Of a stretch of 64,000 nt of DNA, positions 22,281 to 31,450 are shown piece by piece; position 1 is the first letter of the stretch; every line of letters begins with the position of its first letter. The DNA is taken from NCBI RefSeq assembly GCF_000217795.1, contig NC_015681.1:859244-923243 (forward strand). Direction: 5' to 3'. The notes under the pieces are model-generated. The model did no database searches and had not been told where the DNA came from. It saw nothing but the letters and a program-made list of their open reading frames with translations. The translations under genes and the position numbers were made by a program. The stretch is from Thermodesulfatator indicus DSM 15286. Its GTDB lineage: Bacteria; Desulfobacterota; Thermodesulfobacteria; Thermodesulfobacteriales; Thermodesulfatatoraceae.

Positions 22281-23764
22281 TAAAGTCCCTCCTGGGCTAA
22301 TTCAATAGCCTTTATCATGCCACGGGCTTTATTAAGGGTTTCCTGGTATTCTCGTTCAGGGTCTGAATCCGCCACAATTCCGGCACCGGCCTGAAGATAT
22401 AACTTGGTGCCCTTCTGAAAAAGGGTCCTTATGGTGATACAAAAATCCATGTTTCCGGAAAAACCAAAATAACCAACAGCTCCAGCGTAAGGGCCACGTT
22501 TAGCGTGCTCAAGCTCTTCAATGATTTCCATGGCTCTGATTTTAGGAGCCCCTGAAACCGTACCCGCCGGAAAGGCGGCTTTTAACACGTCAAACATGTC
22601 TTTATCAGGTAAAAGTTCGCCGCGCACACCTGAAACTAAATGCATCACGTGTGAATAACGTTCAATCACCATAAGTTCGTAAACATCGACACTTCCGTAA
22701 GCCGATACCCGGCCAACGTCATTTCGACCAAGGTCCACCAGCATAAGATGTTCAGCCCGTTCTTTCTGGTCGTGGAGGAGGTCTTCGGCCAGGGCCTGAT
22801 CTTCAGTTTCTGTACGGCCGCGAGGCCTGGTGCCGGCGATGGGGCGCACTTCTACTTGGCCTTCTTCCAAACGCACTAAAATTTCTGGAGACGAACCAAT
22901 AAGGGTTTCGTCTCCTAAACGCAAGAAGAAAAGATAGGGAGAGGGGTTTATTTTGCGTAAGGCTCGATAGAGGTCAAAAGGGCGTATATGGTTGGTGCCC
23001 GAAAAACGCTGGGAAAGAACAACTTGAATTACATCACCGGCCTGTATGTATTCCTTGGCCCGTTTTACCATTTCGTGAAAACGCTCGCGGGTGATTTCGG
23101 GTTTAAGTTTGGTTTCCTGGTCAGAAGTGGCCCGGGGAGGATAAACCAACGGGCCCCTTATACGGCGCACCATAGCCTCTATTTCAGCTAAAGCCCTCTC
23201 ATAGGAAGCTTCTGGAGGAATTCCTTCGGTAATACGGGCGTTATACACCACGAAAAGAGAATGTTTTAAGCGATCATAAACCAAAAGGATTTCGGGAAAC
23301 ATTAAATGAATATCAGAAAAACCGGTGGTTTCCGGTAAGGTGTCAGGAAGCTTTTCAATAAAACGAACGATATCATAGGAAAGAAATCCCACCGCCCCGC
23401 CAAAGAACCTGGGAAGCTCAGGCAAAGTGGCTGCCTTGAAACGAGACATAATTTTTTTCAACTCGTCTAAAGGATCAGCCACTTGGAAACGCCTTTCACC
23501 ATGGCGGTCGTAAAGAGAAACGGTGGTCCCTCGCGAGCGAAAAACTAAAAACGGGTTTATACCGATAAAACTAAAACGGGCCCACTTTTCTCCCCCTTCT
23601 ATACTTTCTAGAAGAAAACCGTAGTGCCCTACCAACACTTTATAAAAAAGGGAGATAGGGGTTTCCATGTCCACCAGGACTTCCTGGTAAACGGGGATAA
23701 GATTATGGGCCTCGGCCAGCTTCAAAAACGTAGCTTTGTCTGGTGCAGGTTTTCCTAAAATCAT
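22280..23764 (-). CDS. trpE: Anthranilate synthase component I
   Basis: The 494-aa product is a chorismate-utilising enzyme. The N-terminal domain includes the PISLFYKVL region that binds tryptophan in TrpE (feedback control). The catalytic domain has [38 protein letters not shown], the [16 protein letters not shown] block and [15 protein letters not shown]. It pairs with trpG to make anthranilate from chorismate. There is no Shine-Dalgarno: the ATG at 23764 lies where a good promoter (23771-23799) would start transcription. No attenuator-like leader is visible. Confidence 0.95.
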   Translation of the reverse strand: MILGKPAPDKATFLKLAEAHNLIPVYQEVLVDMETPISLFYKVLVGHYGFLLESIEGGEKWARFSFIGINPFLVFRSRGTTVSLYDRHGERRFQVADPLDELKKIMSRFKAATLPELPRFFGGAVGFLSYDIVRFIEKLPDTLPETTGFSDIHLMFPEILLVYDRLKHSLFVVYNARITEGIPPEASYERALAEIEAMVRRIRGPLVYPPRATSDQETKLKPEITRERFHEMVKRAKEYIQAGDVIQVVLSQRFSGTNHIRPFDLYRALRKINPSPYLFFLRLGDETLIGSSPEILVRLEEGQVEVRPIAGTRPRGRTETEDQALAEDLLHDQKERAEHLMLVDLGRNDVGRVSAYGSVDVYELMVIERYSHVMHLVSGVRGELLPDKDMFDVLKAAFPAGTVSGAPKIRAMEIIEELEHAKRGPYAGAVGYFGFSGNMDFCITIRTLFQKGTKLYLQAGAGIVADSDPEREYQETLNKARGMIKAIELAQEGL

Positions 23765-23770
23765 GCTTCG

Positions 23771-23799
23771 CTTTTAGCCTCAGCTAAGGTGAATGTCAA
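23771..23799 (-). promoter_or_regulatory. Promoter of trpEG
   Basis: TTGACA (complement of 23794-23799), 17 bases, TAAAAG (complement of 23771-23776). The expected start, about 7 bases downstream, coincides with the A of the trpE start codon, pointing to a leaderless message. Confidence 0.6.
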
Positions 23800-23807
23800 G
23801 TTTATCA

Positions 23808-23836
23808 TAGACAGGTCTTAATGGAAGCATTATAAA
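23808..23836 (+). promoter_or_regulatory. Promoter of pgsA
   Basis: TAGACA (23808-23813), 17 bases, TATAAA (23831-23836). The start codon at 23844 lies 8 bases past the -10 box, so the pgsA message may also be leaderless. It is divergent from the trpE promoter. Confidence 0.6.
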
Positions 23837-23843
23837 AGCAGGC

Positions 23844-24362
23844 ATGATTAACATTCCGAATTTAGTAACAATTCTCCGCCTATGTCTGGTGCCAGTGGTA
23901 ATAAGCTATCTATTGGCCGGAGACCACCAAAAAGCCCTTATCTTTTTTTTAATCGCCGGCTTAAGTGACGTCCTTGACGGGTTTTTAGCCCGTCGTCTCA
24001 ACCAGAAAACCCTCTTAGGTGCCATTCTTGACCCCATTGCCGACAAAACTCTCGTTGATTCTATCTATCTTTTAGGAGCTTATCTCGAGCTTTTGCCCAA
24101 ATGGCTAGCTGTTATAGTAGTTGGGCGAGATTTTTTGATCCTTCTGGGCTTTTTGTGTTTGGTGGCCATAACTAAAAAAATAGAAGTGCGCCCTACATAC
24201 TTGAGTAAGGCTACCACTGCTATTCAAGTGATTACGGTGGTGGCTACCTTAGCCAAAATCCCAAATCTAAATATTTTGTTCTACTTAACAGGGGTTTTTA
24301 CGGTTTTATCAGGGCTACATTATTTGTGGTTGGGCGTTCAGGCCAAGAAAAGAGGGGCATGA
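23844..24362 (+). CDS. pgsA: CDP-diacylglycerol-glycerol-3-phosphate 3-phosphatidyltransferase
   Basis: The 172-aa membrane enzyme makes phosphatidylglycerol phosphate. It carries the CDP-alcohol phosphatidyltransferase motif as SDVLDGFLARRLNQ, then GAILDPIADK (DG..AR........G...D...D, residues about 41-67), and about five membrane segments. MINIPNLVTILRL is the classic PgsA N-terminus and supports this start despite the lack of a ribosome binding site. The 3' end runs into a bidirectional terminator. Confidence 0.9.
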   Translation: MINIPNLVTILRLCLVPVVISYLLAGDHQKALIFFLIAGLSDVLDGFLARRLNQKTLLGAILDPIADKTLVDSIYLLGAYLELLPKWLAVIVVGRDFLILLGFLCLVAITKKIEVRPTYLSKATTAIQVITVVATLAKIPNLNILFYLTGVFTVLSGLHYLWLGVQAKKRGA

Positions 24363-24376
24363 AGCCCCCTCTTTTT
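24349..24376. terminator. Bidirectional terminator between pgsA and the PEP-CTERM gene
   Basis: AAAGAGGGG (24349-24357) pairs with CCCCTCTTT (24366-24374), with a small interior loop, followed by a T-run on the plus strand and preceded by A residues that give Ts on the minus strand. It overlaps the last codons of pgsA. Confidence 0.8.
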
Positions 24377-25139
24377 AAGCTTTTCTTTGTTTTCTGATGA
24401 AAATAGCAGTCAGAAAAAGCCCGACTCCGAGAAGCATGTAAGTGGCTGGCTCAGGGGTGTGAGCTACCACTTCGCCATAATCATTGCCGCACTCCATGGT
24501 CCAGTGAATTTTTGCTATATGATCAGAAGACCAGTCAATTAGGTCTAACGGAATGGCTACCTCTATAAAAAAACGGGAAAAGCTATGGTCTGGGTCATCA
24601 CTATAGGCTAAAGAGCCTCCCCCAATATACGAACCGTTTTCCATACGGAACGGATTAGATACGCCGTGACTGGAATAATAGACATCCCGCCAGGAATCTA
24701 CCTCATATACGCCGCCGAGATTTAAACCGCGGTTTTCTGAACCGTCAACATAATTAGAGACCACTACCGCATAATCCCAGGTGCCGTCGTTTCCAATATC
24801 AAGGGAAATGTCTCCGGCGTCCCACTCCGTACCCACTTGAGGAAAACCCGTGGCTATGGCGATATAAAGATTTTCCGCATCAAAAGTGGCTAAAATAGCT
24901 TCAACATCGTATTTTTGCCCGCCATAACCTGGTTCAAGGTAGCCGTTATTTCCTACCCAGTCTTCCTGAAAAACAAAAACACCAGGTATATTCGGGTCCC
25001 AATCGTTACTATTTTCTCCGAAGCTAGACGTATTAAGCCCCCAGTCGCTTAAATCGCCATCTACGGTTATAGTTATGGCCCAGGCTCCTGAGACCAACCA
25101 TAAAAAGGATAAGGCCAGCAACCAAATTTTGAGTTTCAT
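24375..25139 (-). CDS. PEP-CTERM sorting domain-containing exported protein
   Basis: The 254-aa product has a signal peptide (MKLKIWLLALSFLWLVSGAWA) and an acidic, aromatic-rich beta-type body starting ITITVDGDLSDWG. That start suggests a CBM9-like/DOMON-like surface domain. The C-terminal sorting signal is PEPATYMLLGVGLFLTAIFI followed by RKQRK: PEP motif, membrane helix and basic tail. Exosortase cleaves such proteins at the PEP site and passes them to the envelope or biofilm matrix. SD GGGAGG precedes the ATG. The exact ligand of the domain is unknown. Confidence 0.88.
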   Translation of the reverse strand: MKLKIWLLALSFLWLVSGAWAITITVDGDLSDWGLNTSSFGENSNDWDPNIPGVFVFQEDWVGNNGYLEPGYGGQKYDVEAILATFDAENLYIAIATGFPQVGTEWDAGDISLDIGNDGTWDYAVVVSNYVDGSENRGLNLGGVYEVDSWRDVYYSSHGVSNPFRMENGSYIGGGSLAYSDDPDHSFSRFFIEVAIPLDLIDWSSDHIAKIHWTMECGNDYGEVVAHTPEPATYMLLGVGLFLTAIFIRKQRKA

Positions 25140-25291
25140 TTTTTCCTCCCTGCTTCAGATTTTAATTTTTATTAAGCAAAGAGCGTGCCAGACATAGAAT
25201 CGTTGTTTTTCAATAGTTTTAGGGAAGTTAGCTTAGCGAATTGACCAGAAAAGTGGAAAAATCTTTCCACTAGATAGGGAAAAATTTTTCA

Positions 25292-26272
25292 CTACCAGAA
25301 GAGTTTAAGACGAGTTTTCTTGAGTTCCTTGATTGTTTCAAGGGGGAGATAAGAAGAAATTTTAAGCTCATTAGCTTTATTTTCAACGAAATTTAAAGCC
25401 TCTTCAGGACTTTGGGCATGTACCATGGTGTAAAGATTGTAAGGCCATTCAGGGTAACTTTTTCTCTCATAACAGTGGGTAATTTTTTTCTCTTTCGCTA
25501 AAGCCTTCCCTACCTTTTCTAGCTGATCCTCTGGAACTTCCCAGGCTACCATGATATTTCCCCTAACTCCGGCCCTGGTATGGCGTACAAGACCGGCAAA
25601 ACGTCTTATAATACCCTTATTAAGACTATCTTTAATCCAAGATAGAACTTCTCCTTCATCGAGTCCGATTTTCCTGGCTATTTCTTGAAAAGGCCTTGAT
25701 ACTCGCGGAAGATCTTCTTGGGTTAACTTGACCAAAGAAATGGTTTTCTCGTCGGGAACGAGAAAATTTTTCATATCTGTATCTGAAAAAGAAAAATCTA
25801 TATTATTGTCTTCAGTATGATTTTCATTGAGATCGTAAACCACGGCGATATGAAAAATACGCTTAATAGGCAAAATAAGAAACCGAGAAACACCAGCCTT
25901 TTTAATTAATTCAGCCAAAGTTTCCTCAAAGGGTTCATTGGGAGGGACAGCGATAGTAAACCACATATTATAAAAATGATTACGCAGATAATTATGACTT
26001 ACGCCGGGAAAGGCATTGATTACATCTGCTGCCTGGCTAAATTTCTCTTCAGGAACAGCAGCCGCCACCAAGCTTGTTTGATAACCCAGGGCGTGCGGAT
26101 TAAAAATAGCGCCTATCTGGCGCAATATACCCGCCTTTTTTAGCTTATTTAAGCGAGTTATTACTTCTTCTTCAGAAATTGAAAGCTTTCTGGCTAAGCT
26201 TTGATAGGGCGCACTCTCTAAAGGAAAACGTTTTTGTATCTCCGTAAGTAGAATTTTATCTTTTTGATCCAT
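25292..26272 (-). CDS. ahbAB: Fused siroheme decarboxylase (AhbA-AhbB)
   Basis: The 326-aa protein holds two AsnC/Lrp-like halves (about 1-150 and 170-326), each with a winged-helix and a ligand-binding domain. The first half shows HNYLRNHFYNMWFTIAV and the second THCYERKSYPEWPYNLYTM. These are the heme-pocket signatures of AhbA/AhbB (and NirD/L-type) siroheme decarboxylases. The pair removes two acetate carboxyls from siroheme to give didecarboxysiroheme on the sulfate-reducer heme route. Usually two genes; here one fused chain. Other pathway members in the window are hemC and cobA-hemD. It could instead be a Lrp-type regulator, but the pocket motifs argue against that. Confidence 0.85.
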   Translation of the reverse strand: MDQKDKILLTEIQKRFPLESAPYQSLARKLSISEEEVITRLNKLKKAGILRQIGAIFNPHALGYQTSLVAAAVPEEKFSQAADVINAFPGVSHNYLRNHFYNMWFTIAVPPNEPFEETLAELIKKAGVSRFLILPIKRIFHIAVVYDLNENHTEDNNIDFSFSDTDMKNFLVPDEKTISLVKLTQEDLPRVSRPFQEIARKIGLDEGEVLSWIKDSLNKGIIRRFAGLVRHTRAGVRGNIMVAWEVPEDQLEKVGKALAKEKKITHCYERKSYPEWPYNLYTMVHAQSPEEALNFVENKANELKISSYLPLETIKELKKTRLKLFW

Positions 26273-26359
26273 GAAGATATAGTGCCTAAAACTTAAATAA
26301 AAGTAAAGTTTATGTTTCTTGAGATTTTTGCATGCAAATTTTAGAAAATATAGAATAGA

Positions 26360-26660
26360 TGGCCACGGCGCCAGTGCCTCGCGGGAGAGTTACTTTGGCT
26401 GCTAGCATTTGACGGCAGGGATCCCTTCGCTAGTGCTCGGAACAGGGATTGCTTCGCCACTTCGTGGCTCGCAATGAGACTTTTTCCGTGTCACGGCGAG
26501 GAGCCAGCTTTCATTCCGTCACTGCGAGCGTAGCGAAGTAGTCTCTTGCGCTACTAGCCCTCTACCAGCAGCCATCAGCCATTGGCCATCGGCCAACTAC
26601 CATGTAGTCACTGCGAGCCCGCAAAGGCGAAGCAGTCTCTTAAGTAAACCATTTGCAAAG
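26360..26660. repeat. Cluster of REP/MITE-like repeats upstream of the efflux operon
   Basis: At least three units lie in the 594-base gap 26273-26866: GATTGCTTCGCCACTTCGTGG to CTCGCAATGAG (26448-26480), CGTCACTGCGAGCGTAGCGAAG (from 26516) and AGTCACTGCGAGCCCGCAAAGG (from 26604). The last is followed by TTTGCAAAGGTCTC (26651-26664), the same box that borders repeats near the IS110 element. The text between carries CAGCCATCAGCCATTGGCC, the reverse-complement form of a motif near 60580. No gene is visible here. Confidence 0.75.
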
Positions 26661-26771
26661 GTCTCGTTTATCAAGATTCCTGTTCAAGCAAGTTTTGGAT
26701 AAAAAACATTCGAATTTTAAAATAACCTCAACAGAAGATTTTTCAGAAAGGCCTAAAAGATATATATAAAG

Positions 26772-26840
26772 TTTAACAAAAATAAACAAAAATAAAATTT
26801 ATATTTGATATTTTTGTAATATTTTTAGACTTTTGTTAAA
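26772..26840. promoter_or_regulatory. Inverted repeat upstream of the efflux operon, possible operator
   Basis: TTTAACAAAA (26772-26781) and TTTTGTTAAA (26831-26840) are exact inverted copies in a very A+T-rich tract that must contain the operon promoter. No regulator gene is adjacent. The pairing could be chance in A+T-rich DNA. Confidence 0.3.
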
Positions 26841-26866
26841 GGTTTTTTGGACTATATTGAACAAAC

Positions 26867-28003
26867 ATGAACACTTCTAAGCGAAAGAATCTCAGTTACA
26901 TAATTCTTATAGTCCTTTTAGTAGGCTTGTTGGTCTGGCTGGCTCTCTTTCTTCACCATCGTATGCGTTACGCCATTTCTAACGCTGTCTTCGTAGAAAC
27001 AGATAAACTCGTTTACTCAAGCTTTTCCCAAGTGGCAGGGAAAATCATCAAGGTCTCCAAAGATGAAGGAGAAACAGTTAAAAAAGGCGATGTTTTGGCC
27101 ATTCTTGATGACTCTCCCTACCAAAAAATTTATGCACGTTTATTAGCCGAAAAAGCTTCCGCAGAAAAAGAAAAAGAGGCCCTTAAAATCGCCATCACCC
27201 GCCTTAAACAACACCTTGCCCTCAAAGAATCTCAAGTACAACAGAAAATTTATCAACTCAAAGAAGAACGAAAGGCCGCTTTGGCTCAGGTAGAGGCACT
27301 CTCCTCTCAAATTGCTCAGCTCCAAAGAGACCAAAAAAGATTTGCCACCCTTGTGGCTAAAAACCTCGCTCCCAAACGCAAGCTTGAAGAAATAGAAACC
27401 AATCTCAAACAGCTTTCTCGCCAGCAAAAAGCCCTGGCCTTTAAAGCCGAAGCCCTTAAATACGGTCTTGTGGCTGCTAAAAAAGAACTAGCCATGGTCG
27501 AAAACCAGAAAAAGACCATCAAAGAACAAAAAGAGCGCTTAAAGGCCCTTGAAGACAAAATCAAAGCCCTTTCTGCTTCTGTAGCCGCAGCTAAACTTAA
27601 TTTAAAATATACCAAACTGGTATCCCCTATAGACGGCATAGTGGCCAAAAGGTTTCACGTGGCCGGAGATGTAGTAGGCCCGGGGCAGCCTGTTTATGCC
27701 CTCGTTGATCCTAAAAATCTCTATATTCTCGTCCTTCTTGAAGAAACCAAGCTTAAAGGAGTAGAAGTTGGTTGTCCGGTAAATATCAAAATAGACGCCT
27801 TTCCCGATGAAAAATTCAAGGGTGAAGTGGCTGAAATCCTTCCTGCCACCGCGGCTAAGTTTGCTTTAGTGCCAAGAGACGTATCAGCTGGGGAGTTTAC
27901 TAAAGTGGCCCAAAGAGTACCAATCAAAATACGCATAACGGAAGGCCCGGTAAAAATTTTACGGGTAGGCCTTGGGGGCGAAGTAGAGATCAAAAGGAAA
28001 TGA
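26867..28003 (+). CDS. emrA: HlyD/EmrA-type membrane fusion protein
   Basis: The 378-aa periplasmic adaptor begins with one N-terminal membrane anchor (IILIVLLVGLLVWLALFL, 12-29). A biotinyl-lipoyl half-motif (FSQVAGKIIKVSKDEGETVKKGDVLAILDD) comes next. A very long Ala/Lys/Glu-rich coiled coil (about 90-240) leads to the second lipoyl half and a beta-barrel (VSPIDGIVAKRFHVAGDVV). The coiled coil is the hairpin that contacts TolC. The stop overlaps the MFS gene by 4 bases. Substrate unknown; EmrA relatives export hydrophobic toxins, drugs or siderophores. Confidence 0.9.
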   Translation: MNTSKRKNLSYIILIVLLVGLLVWLALFLHHRMRYAISNAVFVETDKLVYSSFSQVAGKIIKVSKDEGETVKKGDVLAILDDSPYQKIYARLLAEKASAEKEKEALKIAITRLKQHLALKESQVQQKIYQLKEERKAALAQVEALSSQIAQLQRDQKRFATLVAKNLAPKRKLEEIETNLKQLSRQQKALAFKAEALKYGLVAAKKELAMVENQKKTIKEQKERLKALEDKIKALSASVAAAKLNLKYTKLVSPIDGIVAKRFHVAGDVVGPGQPVYALVDPKNLYILVLLEETKLKGVEVGCPVNIKIDAFPDEKFKGEVAEILPATAAKFALVPRDVSAGEFTKVAQRVPIKIRITEGPVKILRVGLGGEVEIKRK

Positions 28004-29547
28004 CACCCTCTTACAAAGAAATCACCCCTGCTGAAAGAGTGCTTATTACCATTATCGTAATGGTAGGTGCCTTTATCGCCATTCTTGACACCACCATTGT
28101 AGATATAGTGGTCCCTAAAATGATGGCTCCGTTATCTACCGACCTCTACGGTATTCAGTGGGTTATCACCTCTTATATGACCGCGGCGGCGGTTGGCCTC
28201 TTATTAGTGGCTTCTCTGGGTAAATCTTACGGCTTTTCCAAAATTTTTACTGTAGGAGTGGCCATTTTTACTATTTCAAGTGCCGCTTGTGGTGGCGCCA
28301 CCTCTTTAGCCGAGATGATAGTCTTTCGTTCCCTTCAAGGAATAGGTGAAGCCTTTATCATGGGGTCAGCCCAAACTATTCTTTTTTCAGCCTATCCACC
28401 TGAACGCCACGGCCTAGCTATGGGTATTTTTTCTTTAGGAGTAAGTTTTGCTCCTGCCCTTGGTCCTACCGCAGGCGGATTCCTTACGGAACATTTTTCC
28501 TGGCGCTATGTTTTTTTAATAAATGTTCCGATAGGAACTCTAAATTTTATAGCCGCTCTTTTCTTTTTGCGTGAGTTAGTACCTTATACTAAAAAGCTAG
28601 TCTTTAATTTTAGAAGTTATATTTTATTAGCAACAGCTTCTATTTCTCTCTTGATCATGCTTTCTAAAGGTCAGCAATATGGCTGGTTTCAATCTACTTT
28701 TATAGGAGTTCTTGCCTTTGTCTCGGCTATATCTTTATGTCTTTATTTTCTATCTGAAATAAAAAGTAAAACACCTCTTATAGACTTTTCTATTTATAAA
28801 ATACCAGAATTTGGCTTGACTATGGGCTTCCATTTCTTTGTTTTGGGATTTGCTATGTATCAAATTTTTTATCTTTTACCTCTTTATTATGAAAGGCTAA
28901 AGGGACTCCCCACTTTTGATACCGGGCTTCATATGTTAGCTTTTGCCGGCTTTATAGGTATATTTTCCATTATTTCAGGAATATTAAGTGACAAGATTTC
29001 CCCGGTAAAAATACTTTTTGTTAGCTTTGTCTTATTATGTATTTGTAGTTTGTTTCTTTTACCCAAGCTTAACTATTGGCTCCCAGCTAAAGAAGCAGCT
29101 ATTCTTACCATACCTTTTGGTATAGCCATGGGTACTTTTTTTGCACCCATGGCTGCTTTAGCTCTTAGACCTTTGGGAGACAAAGCAGGTCTTGGGGTTG
29201 CCCAAATGAACTACCAACGTTTTATTGCGGGTTCTTTTGGCACTGCTATAGCCACTAATACTCTTGAAAAAAGGGCCTCTTTCCATTTTCAAGAGGCAGA
29301 TAGTTTACAAAATTTCAACTATGCACATATGTTTTTAGAAAAAATTACTCATAAACTCAGTGCAATTTTCCCTGAACCTTTAGCCACCTTAAAAGCGAAG
29401 GTCTTGATTTATAAATGGCAAGAGCTTATGGCCTATTCCCTCGCCTTTCAAGATACTTTTAGATACACGTTTTATTATGCTGCTCTAGGTGGTCTTTTTC
29501 TTCTAGCCCTAGCCTATCAGCAAAAGTTTTATAGGAGGCCAGCGTGA
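28000..29547 (+). CDS. emrB: EmrB/QacA-family (DHA2) MFS efflux transporter
   Basis: The 515-aa protein has about 14 transmembrane segments. It carries motif D1 (AILDTTIVDIVVPKM, near residues 24-38) and the drug-antiporter motif C region (SLGVSFAPALGPTAGGFL). It forms the inner-membrane pump of a tripartite proton-driven export system with the flanking EmrA and TolC homologues. It overlaps both neighbours by 4 bases, so the three are tightly coupled. Substrate is not evident. Confidence 0.92.
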   Translation: MTPSYKEITPAERVLITIIVMVGAFIAILDTTIVDIVVPKMMAPLSTDLYGIQWVITSYMTAAAVGLLLVASLGKSYGFSKIFTVGVAIFTISSAACGGATSLAEMIVFRSLQGIGEAFIMGSAQTILFSAYPPERHGLAMGIFSLGVSFAPALGPTAGGFLTEHFSWRYVFLINVPIGTLNFIAALFFLRELVPYTKKLVFNFRSYILLATASISLLIMLSKGQQYGWFQSTFIGVLAFVSAISLCLYFLSEIKSKTPLIDFSIYKIPEFGLTMGFHFFVLGFAMYQIFYLLPLYYERLKGLPTFDTGLHMLAFAGFIGIFSIISGILSDKISPVKILFVSFVLLCICSLFLLPKLNYWLPAKEAAILTIPFGIAMGTFFAPMAALALRPLGDKAGLGVAQMNYQRFIAGSFGTAIATNTLEKRASFHFQEADSLQNFNYAHMFLEKITHKLSAIFPEPLATLKAKVLIYKWQELMAYSLAFQDTFRYTFYYAALGGLFLLALAYQQKFYRRPA

Positions 29548-30848
29548 AAAAACTTTTAGTGGTTATAGTGGGCCTTTTTTGTCTAATTAATACTTCTTGG
29601 GCTTCTGAAGAACTTACCTTAAAAGACTGTTTGAAACAGGCCCTTTCAGAGAACCCTCAACTTTCTTCTATCAAAGTACGCGTTAAAGCTGCCGAGGAAT
29701 TGGCTCAGGCGGCTAGAAAAGAAAAGTGGCCCACCCTTTCAGCACGTTATCACTTCCTTCACATGAGAGACCAGCAAAAAGTAGTTATCCTGGGGATGGA
29801 CATCCCTCTTTCTGCTCATGAGAAGTCAGAATTTGATCTTTTATGGAACTTTCCCGTATTTCACGGTTTTTCTTTAAGAGTTAAAGAACGCTTGAAAGAA
29901 CTTGATGCTGATCTTGCCTCTGTAGCCTACGAGCGAGCCCTTTTAACCCTTAGTTTTCAAGTTAAAAAGGCCTATTATGATCTCCTTAAAGCTGAACGGG
30001 GCCTAAAAGAAGCCCAAAAGTCTGTAGAAAGATTGAAGGCCCATTTAAAGACTGCTAAAGCCTTTTACGAACAAGGTCTTATTGCCAAACACCAAGTGTT
30101 AGAGGCCGAAGTAGCAGTAGCTCAAGCGGAGCATACGCAAATAGTAGCCCAAAACTTAGTAGAAATTGCTAAAGGCCGCCTGAATATCTTGCTAAACCGC
30201 AAAGTAACAGCGCCTATAGAAATTCAGGATAACCTAGATAAGGTACCTCTTGTTGAAAAATATAAAAAATATGTTGAGGAAGCCCTTAAAAAACGACCCG
30301 AAATAAAAGCAGCCAAAATTGCTATTGATAAAGCAAAAGAAAACGTAAGACTTGCCAAATCAGCCTATTATCCGTGGGTGGATGTACAGGGAATCTACCA
30401 AAAACAGGGGACGGATCTCCTGGCCACGAGAAATCCTTATGGAGACAGGGAAAACATATTCTTTGGCGTTGAAGTCAAGTGGCTACTTTGGGATTGGGGG
30501 AAACGAAAAAGAGAAGTTTCTGCAGCACGAGCCCAAGTTTATTCAGAAGAAGCGGCTATGAAAGATATTGAAAATCAAATCTCTTTAGAAGTACGGGCCG
30601 CCTATCTTGACTTTGAAGCCGCTAAAAAACGTCTAAAAGTAGCTGAAGAGGCCCTAAAAAGCGCTGAAGAAAACTATCGTCTAAACAAAGCCCGTTTTAA
30701 AGAAGGACTTGGCACTACTACCGATGTCCTTGATGCGGAGGCCTTTCTTACCAGTGCTCAGGTGAGGCGTATTCAGGCCCTGGCCGATTTAAAAATAGCT
30801 TACGCCAAACTTCTATACGCCACGGGCTTAATTGAAAGCAAAAATTAG
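29544..30848 (+). CDS. TolC-family outer-membrane efflux protein
   Basis: The 434-aa product has a signal peptide (MKKLLVVIVGLFCLINTSWA) and two OEP repeats with long amphipathic helices (about 40-210 and 245-425), repeating the LKDCLKQALSENPQL-type start. It forms the outer-membrane channel for the EmrAB-like pump upstream, with a 4-base overlap. The downstream amrA gene runs toward it with only 10 bases between stop codons, and I see no strong terminator there. Confidence 0.9.
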   Translation: MKKLLVVIVGLFCLINTSWASEELTLKDCLKQALSENPQLSSIKVRVKAAEELAQAARKEKWPTLSARYHFLHMRDQQKVVILGMDIPLSAHEKSEFDLLWNFPVFHGFSLRVKERLKELDADLASVAYERALLTLSFQVKKAYYDLLKAERGLKEAQKSVERLKAHLKTAKAFYEQGLIAKHQVLEAEVAVAQAEHTQIVAQNLVEIAKGRLNILLNRKVTAPIEIQDNLDKVPLVEKYKKYVEEALKKRPEIKAAKIAIDKAKENVRLAKSAYYPWVDVQGIYQKQGTDLLATRNPYGDRENIFFGVEVKWLLWDWGKRKREVSAARAQVYSEEAAMKDIENQISLEVRAAYLDFEAAKKRLKVAEEALKSAEENYRLNKARFKEGLGTTTDVLDAEAFLTSAQVRRIQALADLKIAYAKLLYATGLIESKN

Positions 30849-30858
30849 GTTGAGCAAT

Positions 30859-31449
30859 TTAATGTACGCCGTATACAGGGCCAAGGCCGAGTTCTTTTTC
30901 GCTAAAGATTTCAGCAGTAAAAAGATATATTTCTGTTTCAGGGTCTTGCCAGCAACCTGGAGGAAGGCCTGCTTTAAGACAGGTATGGTCTAGAAAGGTC
31001 TCTCTATCCCAACCGTATTCTACAGCTACCTGAGGAAGCAAAACACCTCGATTTATACCCCTTATTATGTAAATACCGTGTTTACCTACTTCAATTTCAT
31101 CTATACTTGTCGCCCTCCACATAGGAGAAAGCACAGAAATTTCTATATCAATTTCAGAAAGTTCCTCTAAAGTTACAGGAGGAAAACGCGGATCATTAAA
31201 AGCTGCCGAGCGTGCCATTTCAAAAACAGTTTTATATAGAGGACCTTCAGGATGAAAAGTACCAATACAACCCCTTAACTGGCCATGCTTATGCAAAGTC
31301 ACAAAGGCCCCATAAGGCTCCAAAAGTTTCGGAGGAATTTCTCGAGGGAGACGGGGAGGGCGCCCCTCAAGGGCGCTCGTAATACTCTCCCTAGCTATAT
31401 AAAGCAAAAGTGCCTTTTCTGCTTCGTTAAGCCCTACTACTTTGGCCAT
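30859..31449 (-). CDS. amrA: AMMECR1-domain protein (AmmeMemoRadiSam system A)
   Basis: The 196-aa AMMECR1-domain protein has the hallmark LRGCIGTF (about 59-66). Members usually lie near MEMO-domain and radical SAM genes (the AmmeMemoRadiSam trio), but neither is here. Its biochemical role is not established. It starts one base after the stop of the dsbC-like gene, so the two are co-transcribed, perhaps by chance of gene packing. Confidence 0.88.
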   Translation of the reverse strand: MAKVVGLNEAEKALLLYIARESITSALEGRPPRLPREIPPKLLEPYGAFVTLHKHGQLRGCIGTFHPEGPLYKTVFEMARSAAFNDPRFPPVTLEELSEIDIEISVLSPMWRATSIDEIEVGKHGIYIIRGINRGVLLPQVAVEYGWDRETFLDHTCLKAGLPPGCWQDPETEIYLFTAEIFSEKELGLGPVYGVH

Positions 31450-31450
31450 T

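Noticed and set aside
24375-25139. Possible cellulose-binding enzyme
   Set aside because: Only a CBM9/DOMON-like start is visible; there is no catalytic motif, so only a surface protein is called.
26440-26660. Possible second CRISPR array
   Set aside because: The units vary in length and orientation and have no constant spacer length; they fit the REP-like family.
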